Assembly (NCBI RefSeq): GCF_029911635.1
Contig: NZ_JARYTI010000018.1
Location: 1 to 64,000 of the forward strand
Length of the DNA: 64,000 nt
Source: Sphingomonas sp. AR_OL41
Lineage (GTDB): Bacteria; Pseudomonadota; Alphaproteobacteria; Sphingomonadales; Sphingomonadaceae
Direction: 5' to 3'
Below, one piece after another: positions 17,728-26,714 of this stretch. Under the pieces are notes generated by a model. That model saw only the letters and a list, made by a program, of their open reading frames with translations. It had not been told where the DNA came from and made no database searches. Made by a program: the position numbers and the translations under genes. Each line of letters opens with the position of its first letter. Position 1 is the stretch's first letter.

Positions 17728-18501
17728 ATGCCGCACGCCACGACCTTCCCCGCCTATGCCGACGCCTTCGCCAATATCGTGCTGACCCGCACGGCGGCGG
17801 GCGTGCTGGAAATGCGGCTGCACAGCCATGGCGATTCGTTCCGCTACAGTGCCGCCGCCCGCACCCAGTTGCTTGACGCGTTTCAGCGGATCGGCGCAGA
17901 CCGCGCCAACCGCGTCGTTATCCTGACCGGCACCGGCGATGACTGGTGCGCGGCCTTCGACCGCTCGGCCGAGGTCAGCCCCGATCCCTCCCTGACCCTT
18001 GCGGAGCGCTGGGATGTACAATTTCGCGAAGGCCGCCGGCTGCTTCAGGCAATTCTCGACATCGATGCGCCGATGATCGCGGCCGTCAACGGCCCGGTCC
18101 TGATCCACAGCGAATATCTGCTGACCTGCGACATCATCCTCGCCTCGGACACCGCCGCCTTCCAGGACAAGCCGCATCTCGACAATGGCGTCAGCCCGAG
18201 CGACGGGGTCCATGTCCTGTGGCCCTATGTGCTCGGGCCGGTGCGCGGCCATTATTTCTTGATGACGCAGCAACGCCTCGACGCGGCGCAGGCGCTGGCC
18301 ACAGGTGTCTGCAACGAGGTGCTGCCGCGCGAGGCGTTGATGACCCGCGCCCATGCGCTGGCGGCGAAACTTGCCGAGCAGCCAGACCACAGCCTGCGCT
18401 ACGCCCGCGTCGCGCTGACCCAGCGCCTGAAGAAACTGGTCACCGACGAACTGGCGCTGGGCCTAAGCCTGGAAAGCCTGTCGGCGCTCGCCAAGGCGTG
18501 A
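17728..18501 (+). CDS. 6-oxocamphor hydrolase-like retro-Claisen (beta-diketone) hydrolase
   Basis: A 257-residue crotonase-fold protein whose sequence follows Rhodococcus 6-oxocamphor hydrolase (OCH, CamK) as I remember it, not ordinary enoyl-CoA hydratase. Shared stretches include RVVILTGTG, AAVNGPV, FQD.PH..G..P.DG.HV.WP.VLG, and the C-terminal RYAR..LTQ/RL pattern. His127, His150, Asp159 and Glu249 stand where OCH has His122, His145, Asp154 and Glu244, a constant offset of five. The OCH His45 position is Arg here. The Gly-Gly oxyanion motif of CoA-dependent crotonases is replaced by LIHSEY. OCH hydrolyses C-C bonds of cyclic beta-diketones without CoA. A TTG start at 17713 is possible; ATG 17728 is preferred. 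It lies 48 bases after the IclR gene. Confidence 0.8.
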   Translation: MPHATTFPAYADAFANIVLTRTAAGVLEMRLHSHGDSFRYSAAARTQLLDAFQRIGADRANRVVILTGTGDDWCAAFDRSAEVSPDPSLTLAERWDVQFREGRRLLQAILDIDAPMIAAVNGPVLIHSEYLLTCDIILASDTAAFQDKPHLDNGVSPSDGVHVLWPYVLGPVRGHYFLMTQQRLDAAQALATGVCNEVLPREALMTRAHALAAKLAEQPDHSLRYARVALTQRLKKLVTDELALGLSLESLSALAKA

Positions 18502-18516
18502 GCCTGGGCGCTATCG

Positions 18517-19248
18517 TCAGCCCCACAAGCGACCGGCATGCCGCACCGCGTCATCGACACCGAGAATCTTCAGGGCATGCCACAGCAGTGCCTGCGTGCC
18601 GCTAATCACCGGTCGATCCGTCGCGATCTCGATCGTCGCGATCGCTTCCATGGTCTGGATCGCGGTGCACGGGATCCACAGTGCGTCGGCATCGGGCAAG
18701 GCCGCCATGCCGGTAATGGCCAGTGCGGCAATCTCCTCGGGCGGGAGATTGCCGACGGTGACGATCGACACCGGCGTGGCGATGAAGCCCGCCACCGCCA
18801 GCCCCTGGGCCGCGACATAATGTTCGACCCAGCCGTTGGTCTCCGCAGTATAGGGAGTCATGACGGCCAGGCGGGTCGCGCCGACACTGCGCAGCGCGCG
18901 GATGCAGGTGTCGCTAAGGCTGATGACCGGCTTGCCGCTCGCGCTGGCGAGCGTATCGACCAGCGCCCGCTCGGCCGCGACGCCCTGGAACAGGCTGCCG
19001 ATCGTGCAGGCGTAGGCGATAACGTCCGCGCCGGCGCTGGCGAGATCGCGCGCCATTTCCGGTGCCGCAGCCGCGGCAGCGGCATAACCTTCCGCTGTCG
19101 GCCCGCTCAGCCGGATGCGCCCGACCGGAAAGAGAATGTCGTGCGGCAGCCAGTGCGGCCATTCATGTTCGAGCATCACCCCCGGGGCCGGCTGGATCAC
19201 GCCGATTCGGCCCCGCGCACCGGGGCGCCGTCGTTCCGGGAAAGCCAT
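18517..19248 (-). CDS. Asp/Glu racemase-family protein (maleate isomerase/arylmalonate decarboxylase-like)
   Basis: A 243-residue protein of the Asp/Glu/hydantoin racemase superfamily. It opens GRIGVIQPAPGVMLEHEW, like the maleate isomerase and arylmalonate decarboxylase branch. Two catalytic cysteines are placed symmetrically: Cys81 (YACTIGSL) and Cys194 (IPCTAIQT). Having both argues for an isomerase or racemase rather than the one-cysteine arylmalonate decarboxylase. The ATG at 19246-19248 gives the family length; a longer frame to 19302 lacks support. A GGAG lies about 11 bases upstream. It is convergent with the OCH-like gene and divergent from the LLM monooxygenase. Confidence 0.8.
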   Translation of the reverse strand: MAFPERRRPGARGRIGVIQPAPGVMLEHEWPHWLPHDILFPVGRIRLSGPTAEGYAAAAAAAPEMARDLASAGADVIAYACTIGSLFQGVAAERALVDTLASASGKPVISLSDTCIRALRSVGATRLAVMTPYTAETNGWVEHYVAAQGLAVAGFIATPVSIVTVGNLPPEEIAALAITGMAALPDADALWIPCTAIQTMEAIATIEIATDRPVISGTQALLWHALKILGVDDAVRHAGRLWG

Positions 19249-19459
19249 GCCGCATGGTGCTCCGTCAGCGACCGTGCGTGTTGCACAGCCGGCGCGAACC
19301 ATGCGCGTCGCGCGCTGTGGATCGAACCCCGGACGCGACGGTCACCGGCAATCGGGCAAAGGTGCCGGCGTCCCCGTATAACGGGCAGGGCGATTTCCGT
19401 GGGTTGCGATGCCCACGATCGAGGCGTCTTTCGACCACATTGCAGCAACTGGAGGACGT

Positions 19460-20761
19460 ATGTTTCACCTCGCCTGGTTCACCAATCCCCGTGCGCATGG
19501 CTGGACAGCCAACGGGGCTGACCGCTGGGCGGGTAACGACATCCTTCCCGACCGCTGGCAGACGCTCGACTTCCTCAAGGACATGTCGCGCCAACTCGAA
19601 AGCGCCGGATTCGATTTCATCATGATCGAGGATCATGTCGTCCTGACCAACGACAAGCAGAATCTCGAGCCGCGCATCGACCCGATGATCGTGATGTCGG
19701 TGCTGAGCCAGGTCACCGAGCGGCTTGGCATTATTGGGACCTTTTCCAGTTCCTTCTATCCGCCCTTCTTGCTCGCCCGGCAGATCAACTCGATCGACCA
19801 TGTGTCACGCGGGCGCGCCGGGTGGAATGTCGTCACGTCGAGCGAGGACTGGGCGGCGCAGGCCTTCGGCCGCGACAAGCAGCCGCCGCATGACGAGCGC
19901 TATGCGATCGCCGACGAGATGCTCGATCTGGTCAAGAAATTGTGGGACGCGTGGGAGCCCGATCCGTTCGAGATGAGCGCCGAGACCGGTCGCTATGTCG
20001 ATCCGACCAAATTTCGCGAATTCAAGTTCGACGGCAAATATCATAAGTCGATCGGGCCGCTGAACGTGACGCGCTCGCCGCAGGGCCGGCCGGCGATCTG
20101 CCAGGCGGGCTCGTCGCCGGCCGGGCGCGATTTTGCGGCCAAACACTCCGACGTCATCCTGTGTTCGACCTTCGGGCAGAACAGCGTCAAGGCGCTGAAG
20201 GATTTCCGCGACGACATCCGTACCCGGATGATCGCGCATGGCCGCGATCCCGACGAGGCCAAAGTGATGTTCCTGATCAGCCCGGTGGTCGGCGATACCG
20301 AGGAGGCGGCGCAGCAACGCTATGCCGAGGTCGTCGGGATGACGCCGACGATCCTTGCGCAGCGGATCGGGCGGCTGACGCTGCATACCGACATCGACTG
20401 GTCGAAGTTCGACCTCGACGGGCCGTTTCCCGACATCGACCCCGCAACCGTGACCCAGGGTTTCCAGGGTATGATCGCGTCGCTCAAGGCGTTCTCACGC
20501 GGCAAGACGCTGCGCGAGACACTGGCCGAGCAGGAGACGACCTCGCTCAAGCTGATCGGCACGCCGGAACAGGTCGCCGACCAGATGGAAGCGGCGATGG
20601 TGGAGATCGGCGGCGATGGCTTCCTGATGCATGCGCGCCCGCTGACGCGGCGCTATCTCGCCGAGATCCTCGACGGACTGGTGCCGATCCTGCAACGCCG
20701 CGGGCTGGTGCGGCGCGACTATGCGACGACGACGTTACGGGGGCATCTGGCGGAATTCTGA
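19460..20761 (+). CDS. LLM-class flavin-dependent monooxygenase (NtaA/SnaA/DszA type)
   Basis: A 433-residue bacterial luciferase-like monooxygenase that would use FMNH2 from a separate reductase. Typical of the NtaA/SnaA/DszA/EmoA subgroup: MFHLAWFTNPRAHGW, a mid N-terminal FDFIMIEDH, SSSFYPPFLLARQINSIDHVSRGRAGWNVVTS, and RPAICQAGSSPAGRDFAAKHSD. Relatives oxidise dibenzothiophene sulfone, nitrilotriacetate, alkylsulfonates or do Baeyer-Villiger chemistry, so the substrate is open. Start chosen at 19460 behind a strong GGAGGACGT site. No flavin reductase gene is nearby. It lies between the racemase-like and AKR/MFS genes. Confidence 0.9.
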   Translation: MFHLAWFTNPRAHGWTANGADRWAGNDILPDRWQTLDFLKDMSRQLESAGFDFIMIEDHVVLTNDKQNLEPRIDPMIVMSVLSQVTERLGIIGTFSSSFYPPFLLARQINSIDHVSRGRAGWNVVTSSEDWAAQAFGRDKQPPHDERYAIADEMLDLVKKLWDAWEPDPFEMSAETGRYVDPTKFREFKFDGKYHKSIGPLNVTRSPQGRPAICQAGSSPAGRDFAAKHSDVILCSTFGQNSVKALKDFRDDIRTRMIAHGRDPDEAKVMFLISPVVGDTEEAAQQRYAEVVGMTPTILAQRIGRLTLHTDIDWSKFDLDGPFPDIDPATVTQGFQGMIASLKAFSRGKTLRETLAEQETTSLKLIGTPEQVADQMEAAMVEIGGDGFLMHARPLTRRYLAEILDGLVPILQRRGLVRRDYATTTLRGHLAEF

Positions 20762-20774
20762 CGCCGCCGTCCGA

Positions 20775-22010
20775 TCACACCACCGGCGCGGCTAATGACC
20801 GGCGGGGTGGTCGCAAGGTAAGGATCAACCCGGCCGATACGGCGAACAGCGCCGAGCCACCGTGCAGCGCGAGTCGGTAGTCGCCGGTCGCCTCGACGAC
20901 CTTGCCCGCGATCAGCGGGCCGACGCCGCTGCCGATGCCGTACAGCGTGTAGAGCAGACCGTAGATCTTGCCGTAGTGCTGCCGCCCGAAATGGCGCGCG
21001 CAGAAATAGGCGGCGATGTCGTGCTCGGCACCGCCGGCCAGCCCGATGATCACCACGGCGAGGCCGCACAGGATCAAGTTGCTGCCCGCTACCGCGAGCA
21101 ACAGGCAGGCCAGAGCCGGCAGGCCGAACATGCCGAACGCGACGAGCGGCCCGCGCACGCGATCGAGCAGGAAGCCGCTGACCAACCGGCCGCCGGTCAC
21201 CGAAAGGCCGATCAGCCCGGCGATCCCGGCGGCGGTCGCCTTGTCGATGCCGCGATCTGTCAGCAACGGCACGCAGTGCACGATGACCGCGGCGATCGCG
21301 ACCGCAACGACAGAGAAGGACAAGGTCATTTGCCAGAAGCAGGTCGTGCGCAGCGCATCGCCGAAACTGTAACTGCCGGCTTCATCGGCGGCCGCGACGA
21401 GATCGCTGCGTCCGAGCTCTTCGGGTTCGCGGAAGAACAGCCAGGTCAGCGGCATGCCCAGTATCAGCGGCAATGCCGCAAGGCCGAGATACCCACCCTG
21501 CCAGCCATGGTGCCCGATCAGCCAGTTGATATAGAGCGGGAGCGCCGCGCCGATCAGGCCGGTCCCGACCAGCGAAAGGCCCAGTGCCAGACCGCGCCCG
21601 GCGACGAACCAGCCGGTGATCGCGCGGCTCCACGTCATCGTCATGGTACCCGCGCCGAGGATCGCGACCAGCGCATAGCCGAGATAGAAAAGCGGCAGCG
21701 ACGCGGGGAGCAGCGCGAAACCGGCAAAGGCAACCACCAGCAGCGCCTGCGACCATAATACCACCCGCCGCGCTCCGAAGCGATCGGCCAGCGCGCCGGC
21801 CAGCACACCGGCGATCAGCCCGCCGATCGTCAAGAACAACGGCGCGGCGGTGACCTCGGCACGCGTCCATCCAAAGGCAGCGGTGAGCGGGCCGATGAAC
21901 GCACCGAAGCTGTAAAAGGCAAGCGGAACGGCACCAGTGCCCGCGCCGAACGCGCTGGCGAGGACGACCCGCCACGACCGCTTGAACTCGGCGGTGCGCG
22001 CGCCGCTCAA
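20775..22010 (-). CDS. MFS transporter, monocarboxylate/oxalate-formate-like
   Basis: A protein of up to 411 residues with 12 hydrophobic segments. It shows FYSFGAFIGPLTAAFGWTRAEVTAAPLFLTIGGLIAG, LADRFGARRVVLWSQ, and late GGAEHDIAAYFCARHFGRQHYGKIYGLLYTLYGIGSGVGP, which fit the oxalate/formate antiporter and monocarboxylate carrier group and differ from the spinster-like carriers elsewhere in the window. The frame opens at TTG, which overlaps the AKR stop (TTGA), suggesting coupled translation with the reductase. The start codon is therefore non-ATG; no ATG in the first 80 residues fits. Confidence 0.84.
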   Translation of the reverse strand: MSGARTAEFKRSWRVVLASAFGAGTGAVPLAFYSFGAFIGPLTAAFGWTRAEVTAAPLFLTIGGLIAGVLAGALADRFGARRVVLWSQALLVVAFAGFALLPASLPLFYLGYALVAILGAGTMTMTWSRAITGWFVAGRGLALGLSLVGTGLIGAALPLYINWLIGHHGWQGGYLGLAALPLILGMPLTWLFFREPEELGRSDLVAAADEAGSYSFGDALRTTCFWQMTLSFSVVAVAIAAVIVHCVPLLTDRGIDKATAAGIAGLIGLSVTGGRLVSGFLLDRVRGPLVAFGMFGLPALACLLLAVAGSNLILCGLAVVIIGLAGGAEHDIAAYFCARHFGRQHYGKIYGLLYTLYGIGSGVGPLIAGKVVEATGDYRLALHGGSALFAVSAGLILTLRPPRRSLAAPVV

Positions 22011-22981
22011 TGGCCGTCCGTCGCGCCGCCACCGAGCAGCGTTTCGAGTTCGGCCATGTCGTCGGCGGTCGCGACCCAGTCCGCCGCTGCGGCATTGGCG
22101 ACGACCTGACTGGCACGGGTGGCACCGGCGATGACGCAGCCGACGCTCGACTGGAACAGCAGCGCGCCGATCGCAACATCGACCATCGAAACCCCGCGCG
22201 CCGCGGCAAAGGCAGCGAGCGCCTCGATCACGTCATAGGTCCGCTCGTCGATCGCGCGACCGGCCATGCGCGTGCCCGCCGGGGCGGGTGCGTCGCGCCG
22301 GTATTTGCCGGTGAGCCAGCCATTGGCGAGCGGGAAATAGGGCAGTAGCCCGACGCCGAAGCGCTCGCATGCCGGGATCAGTTCCTGTTCGGCGCTGCGT
22401 TCGAGCAGACTGTAATGGTTTTGCGCCGAAATGAAGCGCTCCCGACCGGCGTCGCGCGCGATCCAGTCGGCATCCGCGACCTGCCAACCGGTGAAATGCG
22501 AATGACCGAGATAGCGGACCTTGCCCTCACTGACGAGCTCGTCGAGCGCGGCGATCGTTTCCTCGATCGGCGCGCGCGGGCACGGCCAGTGCATCTGGTA
22601 AAGGTCGATATAGTCGCTGCCGAGACGTTTCAGGCTCGCCTCGCACGCCTGGCGGATATAACGCCGCGACCCCCAGGCGATGTCGGTCCGGTCTTCCATC
22701 CCGGAGCCCCATTTGGTCGCGATGACGACCTGGTGCCGCCGGTCGCGCAGGACCGTCCCCAGCTGCTCCTCGGAGCCGCCGCCGCCATAGACGTCGGCGG
22801 TGTCGAAGAAGGTGATCCCCGCATCGAACGCGGCGTCGATCACGACGCGCGCCTCATCGAGGGACATCAGGCCGTAGACGGTCCCGCTCGGCGCATTGAC
22901 CGGGGCGCCACCGAAATTGTTGCAACCCAGCCCGACAGCGGAGACCGTGAGACCTGATCGGCCGAGCTGGCGATAGCGCAT
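22007..22981 (-). CDS. Aldo/keto reductase
   Basis: A 324-residue TIM-barrel NAD(P)H oxidoreductase. MRYRQLGRSGLTVSAVGLG opens the protein. GITFFDTADVYGGGGSEEQLG holds the catalytic Asp and Tyr, ATKWG the Lys, and DLYQMHWP the His. The C-terminus carries the cofactor segment SSVGCVIAGATRASQVVAN. The ATG at 22979-22981 is preferred to an upstream in-frame TTG at 23008 because it gives the family N-terminus. It is coupled by a 4-base overlap to the downstream carrier. It may reduce a carbonyl product of the neighbouring LLM monooxygenase, but this is only positional inference. Confidence 0.9.
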   Translation of the reverse strand: MRYRQLGRSGLTVSAVGLGCNNFGGAPVNAPSGTVYGLMSLDEARVVIDAAFDAGITFFDTADVYGGGGSEEQLGTVLRDRRHQVVIATKWGSGMEDRTDIAWGSRRYIRQACEASLKRLGSDYIDLYQMHWPCPRAPIEETIAALDELVSEGKVRYLGHSHFTGWQVADADWIARDAGRERFISAQNHYSLLERSAEQELIPACERFGVGLLPYFPLANGWLTGKYRRDAPAPAGTRMAGRAIDERTYDVIEALAAFAAARGVSMVDVAIGALLFQSSVGCVIAGATRASQVVANAAAADWVATADDMAELETLLGGGATDGH

Positions 22982-23067
22982 GGTTAGAGTCCAATCCCCG
23001 GCGCGCAATGGCGGCGCGTGACGATGCTAGCGTCGTGGTGATCTTTCGCCCGATCTTTTTTGAACCC

Positions 23068-23571
23068 TTACCCGTTCTGCGGGGGCGCGGCGCCGACGAT
23101 CACCACGGCGATGGTGGGCCAGCCGTCACCATGATTGTGCCAGCGGTGCCGCGTGCCGTTCTGGACCATGACGTCGCCGGCAGTGAGCTCGACTTCGACG
23201 CCGTCATCGAGTTCGCACCAGATGCGACCGGCAATGACGATGACCACATCGGTGCTGTTGCTGGCATGGAAACCGGCGGCGTCGTTGATATCGGGCCAGT
23301 CGCCCGGCGCCGCCGCAGCGGCGAGGCAATCGGGCTTGCGGCTCGACAAGGTGACGCGAACGCCGCCGGGCGGCGGCCACCAGCCGGCGATCGCCGGTGG
23401 CGCCGGGTCGCCCGGCACCGGCGGCGCATCGGTCGCCCACAGCAACAAGCCGCGCGGGTCACCGGTCAGCAGTGCGTCGGAAGCGATCACCGCCTTGCCC
23501 GCCTCGTCGATGGCGGTAACGACTCGGCGAACGCCGCGATCGAGCGACGCGGGAAAGACAGGCTGGTTCAT
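23068..23571 (-). CDS. Cupin-domain protein
   Basis: A 167-residue cytoplasmic protein with one beta-barrel cupin domain in the C-terminal half. FHASNSTDVVIVIAG and later GDVMVQNGTRHRWHNHGDG (histidines for metal or ligand) form the two cupin motifs. The N-terminal half reads RRVVTAIDEAGKAVI...GLLLWATDAPP, a pattern seen in cupins annotated as small-molecule-binding or dioxygenase-like in catabolic clusters. No signal peptide. Stands alone, 86 bases upstream of the AKR start on the same strand, and may be first gene of that transcript. Confidence 0.8.
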   Translation of the reverse strand: MNQPVFPASLDRGVRRVVTAIDEAGKAVIASDALLTGDPRGLLLWATDAPPVPGDPAPPAIAGWWPPPGGVRVTLSSRKPDCLAAAAAPGDWPDINDAAGFHASNSTDVVIVIAGRIWCELDDGVEVELTAGDVMVQNGTRHRWHNHGDGWPTIAVVIVGAAPPQNG

Positions 23572-23899
23572 GGCGCGATTCCTTCATCACGGCAGGCACG
23601 AAGGCGGGTCGCTTCGCCCTTTTGTCGAGGGGCAAACGGGCGCTATGAGGAAAAAGCAAGCAGCCCGACTTACCGCGCCTAGCTTCTGTTTTTGCGTGCG
23701 ATTCTTAGGTGGTGACAGCGCGCTTTCGGAACTTGCCACAGGCGGAACGCAACATTTACCCGCTAGATGGGTGCGCCCTGTCACATGACTGTCGCCGACC
23801 CGACTTCGTGCGCAACATAGGAAGGTCAGTCGGAGGCCGACAAGACCCCAAAAGGGGTTGTCGCCGCGTAGCTGAAGCGAACCACAACAGGGGGGTTTA
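23572..23899. promoter_or_regulatory. Divergent non-coding region with leader hairpin, before TonB receptor
   Basis: 328 bases between the cupin start (minus) and the TonB receptor start (plus), lacking a supported gene. It must hold both promoters. A strong GGGGGG ribosome site lies 6 bases before the receptor ATG. A hairpin at 23839-23862 is described separately. No clear -35/-10 pair or Fur-type box could be assigned by eye. Confidence 0.5.
23839..23862 (+). promoter_or_regulatory. Stem-loop in the leader of the TonB receptor gene
   Basis: The bases GACAAGACCCC-AAAA-GGGGTTGTC can pair as a nine-pair stem (GACAA and CCCC with GGGG and TTGTC), with a two-base GA bulge and an AAAA loop. It ends 37 bases before the receptor ATG. 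There is no T tract, so it is not a standard terminator. It may stabilise or regulate the leader, or mean nothing. Confidence 0.3.
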
Positions 23900-26479
23900 A
23901 TGCGCAATCGTTTCATGACCGCGCTTTACGGCGCAACGGCACTTGCCGGCGTGATCAGCATACCACAGACGGCCTCGGCGCAGGCCGCGGCACCCGCAGC
24001 CGCTCCGGCAGCGGACGACCCAACGGCCGGCGAGATCATCGTGACCGCCCGCCGCCGCGATGAATCGATTGTCGACGTTCCGCTGGCCATCACGGTCGTC
24101 TCCGCCGAAAAGCTCCAGCGGTTGAACCTCACCTCCACCCGGGATATCGCCAATTTCGTGCCGGGCCTGGAGTTCAGCGACTTCACGCAGGGCAATTCGC
24201 GCAACGATCGCGGCGGCAATCGCACGATCATCTTCCGCGGGCTGAACCTGGCCAATAATGGCGGCGGCGTTCAGCAGGCGGCATCGATGTTCCTCGACGG
24301 CGCAGCAGTGCTCGGCAACGAGATCCCTGGCAGTCTTGATGTCGGCGCTGTCGAAGTGCTGCGCGGACCGCAGAACGTCTATTTCGGACGTTCGACGATG
24401 ACCGGCGCGATCGCGTATCGCACCGCGTCGATTTCGAAGACGAAAATCGGAATTCAGAGCAATATCACACTCGCCGAGCGCGGAACCTTGCACCTGGAAA
24501 CGAGCATTTCCGGGCCGCTCATCCCCGACCTTCTCGGCTTTCGAGTGACCGGCCTGTACGAAAAGAACAATGGTTTCATCACCAACGCTTACGACCCCAC
24601 CGGCCAGAAGCTCGGCGCACGGTCGCGCAGGTCGCTGTCGGGTACGCTCGATTTCACACCGAGCAGCAAACTCGAAATCAAGGGCTATGCCAACTACTTT
24701 GCCGATGAAGACGGTCCCTCGGCGACCGTCAACATCTTCCCCGACGCGCAATATACGCTCAATGCCCTTAATCAACCGGTATTGACCAGCTTGGGCACGG
24801 TGACCAACTGTCTGGTTGGCACCGCCGCCACGCTGAACGGCACCACCACCCAGGCGCGCGCGACCATCTGCGGTCGCGTGCCTGATATCTCGAACGCGGT
24901 TGCCTATTCGCGGACTGACATTCCCGCCGAATACGCGGCACTTCTCTTCAACTACTCGCCCTATATCGCAGCCGAGCATTTCAAGCATATGGCCGGTATG
25001 CAGCGCCATGTGTTCAACGCACACGCGGTCATCAACTTTCAGGTCAGCGACTATCTGAAGCTGCAATCGATCACCGGCTATCACGTTACTACCGTTGTCC
25101 AGGACATCGACGGCGCGGCCCAGCCGATCAAGGCGGCGTCACCGTTCAGCATATTGTTCTTCGGCCTGGCCAACAAATATAAGGATTTCAGCCAGGAATT
25201 CCGCCTGAGTTCGGATCCCCAGCGGGCACTCAGCTGGACCGTCGGCGCGAACTACGTGAACGCCCGGAGCATCAATCAGGCCTGGAACCTCACGACGACC
25301 AATATCCAGCCGACCTTGGCGGCGCCGAACCCGGTGCAGACGTTCAACGGGGCGGGCGGGGTGTTCAGCCCCGGCGACAACCGCGCAACGACCTATGGCT
25401 TCTTCGCCGGTGCATATCTGAAGCTGTTCGACAACAAGCTGACGCTCAGCGCCGAGGGTCGTTATCAGATCGACGATCGTTTCGCCCAGACGCTCAATGC
25501 CGCGACAATGGCGGTTATCACGACATCGCCGATCCTCGATGCCAAGTTCAAGGCGTTCTATCCGCGTGTTTCGGTCGATTACGATGTCGGTGAGGGCAAG
25601 AAGATATACGCCTCGTTCGCGAAGGGCGGTCGCCCAGGCGGCTTCAACAGCGCCTTGCTGAGCTTTCTCGATCCCAACAATTCACGCTATGGCGGTGCCG
25701 TACCCTGCGGGTGCTATGCTGCCACCGTTGCCAAGATCAACGCATTGTTCGGCACCACAAATCCGGCCTACAAGCAGGAAAGCCTGAGCATCGGGGAACT
25801 CGGCTTCAAGGGCTATCTGCCGCACGGCAAGGGCTATTTCGACATCAACACCTATTACGGCACGGTCAGCAACCAGCAGGTGACCCAGGCCCAGATCATC
25901 GACACGCTCTCGCCGCCAACCACGCTGAGCATCGTGACCAACACCGGCAAGACCGAGATCTACGGTATCGAATTCACCGGCAACTATAACTTTACGCGCG
26001 AAATCTCGCTCGATACGACCTTTGCGTGGAATCACACCCGTCGCGTGTCGTATATCGATAACGCTCCGGGCAACATCGCGATCTATGGCCGGACCGATTA
26101 TAGCGGTCTCAAATTGCCGTTGGCACCCTTCGTCACTGCTTCCGCCGTTCTGTCTTACGAAGAGGCGCGCTCAGATCATTGGTCGCCGTTCGGCAACGCG
26201 GCGCTGGTCTATCGTGGCAAGCAATATGCCGATATCGGCAACCTGGCCTACACGCCGGGTCGCGCCACGCTCGATCTGCGGATCGGTGCCAAGAACGACA
26301 AGTTCCGGGTCGAGGCGTTCGTGAGCAATGTTTTCCAGAACCGGACCTATCCGGCCGGCAACGTCGCAGCCGACTTCGGGATCAACACGGTCGGTGGCGT
26401 ACGGTCACAATATAGCGGCTTCTTCGGCGCCTATGCCGATCCGCGTACCGTCGGGGTTCGTATGAGCGCGGGCTTCTGA
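23900..26479 (+). CDS. TonB-dependent outer-membrane receptor
   Basis: An 859-residue receptor. It has a signal peptide (to about residue 29, ...QTASAQA), then the TonB-box-like GEIIVTARRRDE. The plug domain contains VPLAITVVSAEKL, DIANFVPGLEF, GGNRTIIFRGLN and VEVLRGPQNVYFGRST. A 22-strand barrel follows and ends in Phe (MSAGF), the outer-membrane assembly signal. Such receptors import siderophores, but in sphingomonads many import aromatic, plant-derived or sugar compounds. No ECF sigma/anti-sigma pair is near and no N-terminal signalling extension is seen. It is transcribed alone and ends in a clear terminator. The tannase-family esterase downstream (convergent) may process its cargo. Confidence 0.93.
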   Translation: MRNRFMTALYGATALAGVISIPQTASAQAAAPAAAPAADDPTAGEIIVTARRRDESIVDVPLAITVVSAEKLQRLNLTSTRDIANFVPGLEFSDFTQGNSRNDRGGNRTIIFRGLNLANNGGGVQQAASMFLDGAAVLGNEIPGSLDVGAVEVLRGPQNVYFGRSTMTGAIAYRTASISKTKIGIQSNITLAERGTLHLETSISGPLIPDLLGFRVTGLYEKNNGFITNAYDPTGQKLGARSRRSLSGTLDFTPSSKLEIKGYANYFADEDGPSATVNIFPDAQYTLNALNQPVLTSLGTVTNCLVGTAATLNGTTTQARATICGRVPDISNAVAYSRTDIPAEYAALLFNYSPYIAAEHFKHMAGMQRHVFNAHAVINFQVSDYLKLQSITGYHVTTVVQDIDGAAQPIKAASPFSILFFGLANKYKDFSQEFRLSSDPQRALSWTVGANYVNARSINQAWNLTTTNIQPTLAAPNPVQTFNGAGGVFSPGDNRATTYGFFAGAYLKLFDNKLTLSAEGRYQIDDRFAQTLNAATMAVITTSPILDAKFKAFYPRVSVDYDVGEGKKIYASFAKGGRPGGFNSALLSFLDPNNSRYGGAVPCGCYAATVAKINALFGTTNPAYKQESLSIGELGFKGYLPHGKGYFDINTYYGTVSNQQVTQAQIIDTLSPPTTLSIVTNTGKTEIYGIEFTGNYNFTREISLDTTFAWNHTRRVSYIDNAPGNIAIYGRTDYSGLKLPLAPFVTASAVLSYEEARSDHWSPFGNAALVYRGKQYADIGNLAYTPGRATLDLRIGAKNDKFRVEAFVSNVFQNRTYPAGNVAADFGINTVGGVRSQYSGFFGAYADPRTVGVRMSAGF

Positions 26480-26504
26480 TCGACCAGAACTGAGATCAGT
26501 CTTT

Positions 26505-26539
26505 GGGCGCCGCTCCACCACGGAGCGGCGCCCTTTTTC
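26505..26539 (+). terminator. Rho-independent terminator of the TonB receptor gene
   Basis: A perfect 12-base-pair GC stem (GGGCGCCGCTCC with GGAGCGGCGCCC), a 5-base loop and a following run of five T (26534-26538). It starts 25 bases after the receptor stop. Confidence 0.92.
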
Positions 26540-26714
26540 TTTGCCGTGCGGGCGGGCGGATTTCCGGGTGATTTCGGCAATGCTGACGAGTCATGACGCA
26601 TCTTCAGCCATGACGGCTGTCGGGCTGGCTCAGCGCCCGACGATCACGGCTTTCGTAACGCGCGAAAGCGTGACGACGGTGGCTTGCAGCCTCGTCGACC
26701 TGCCGACGAAAAGG

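Noticed and set aside
17728..18501. Ordinary enoyl-CoA hydratase
   Set aside because: CoA-crotonase oxyanion glycines are missing and the OCH catalytic pattern is present.
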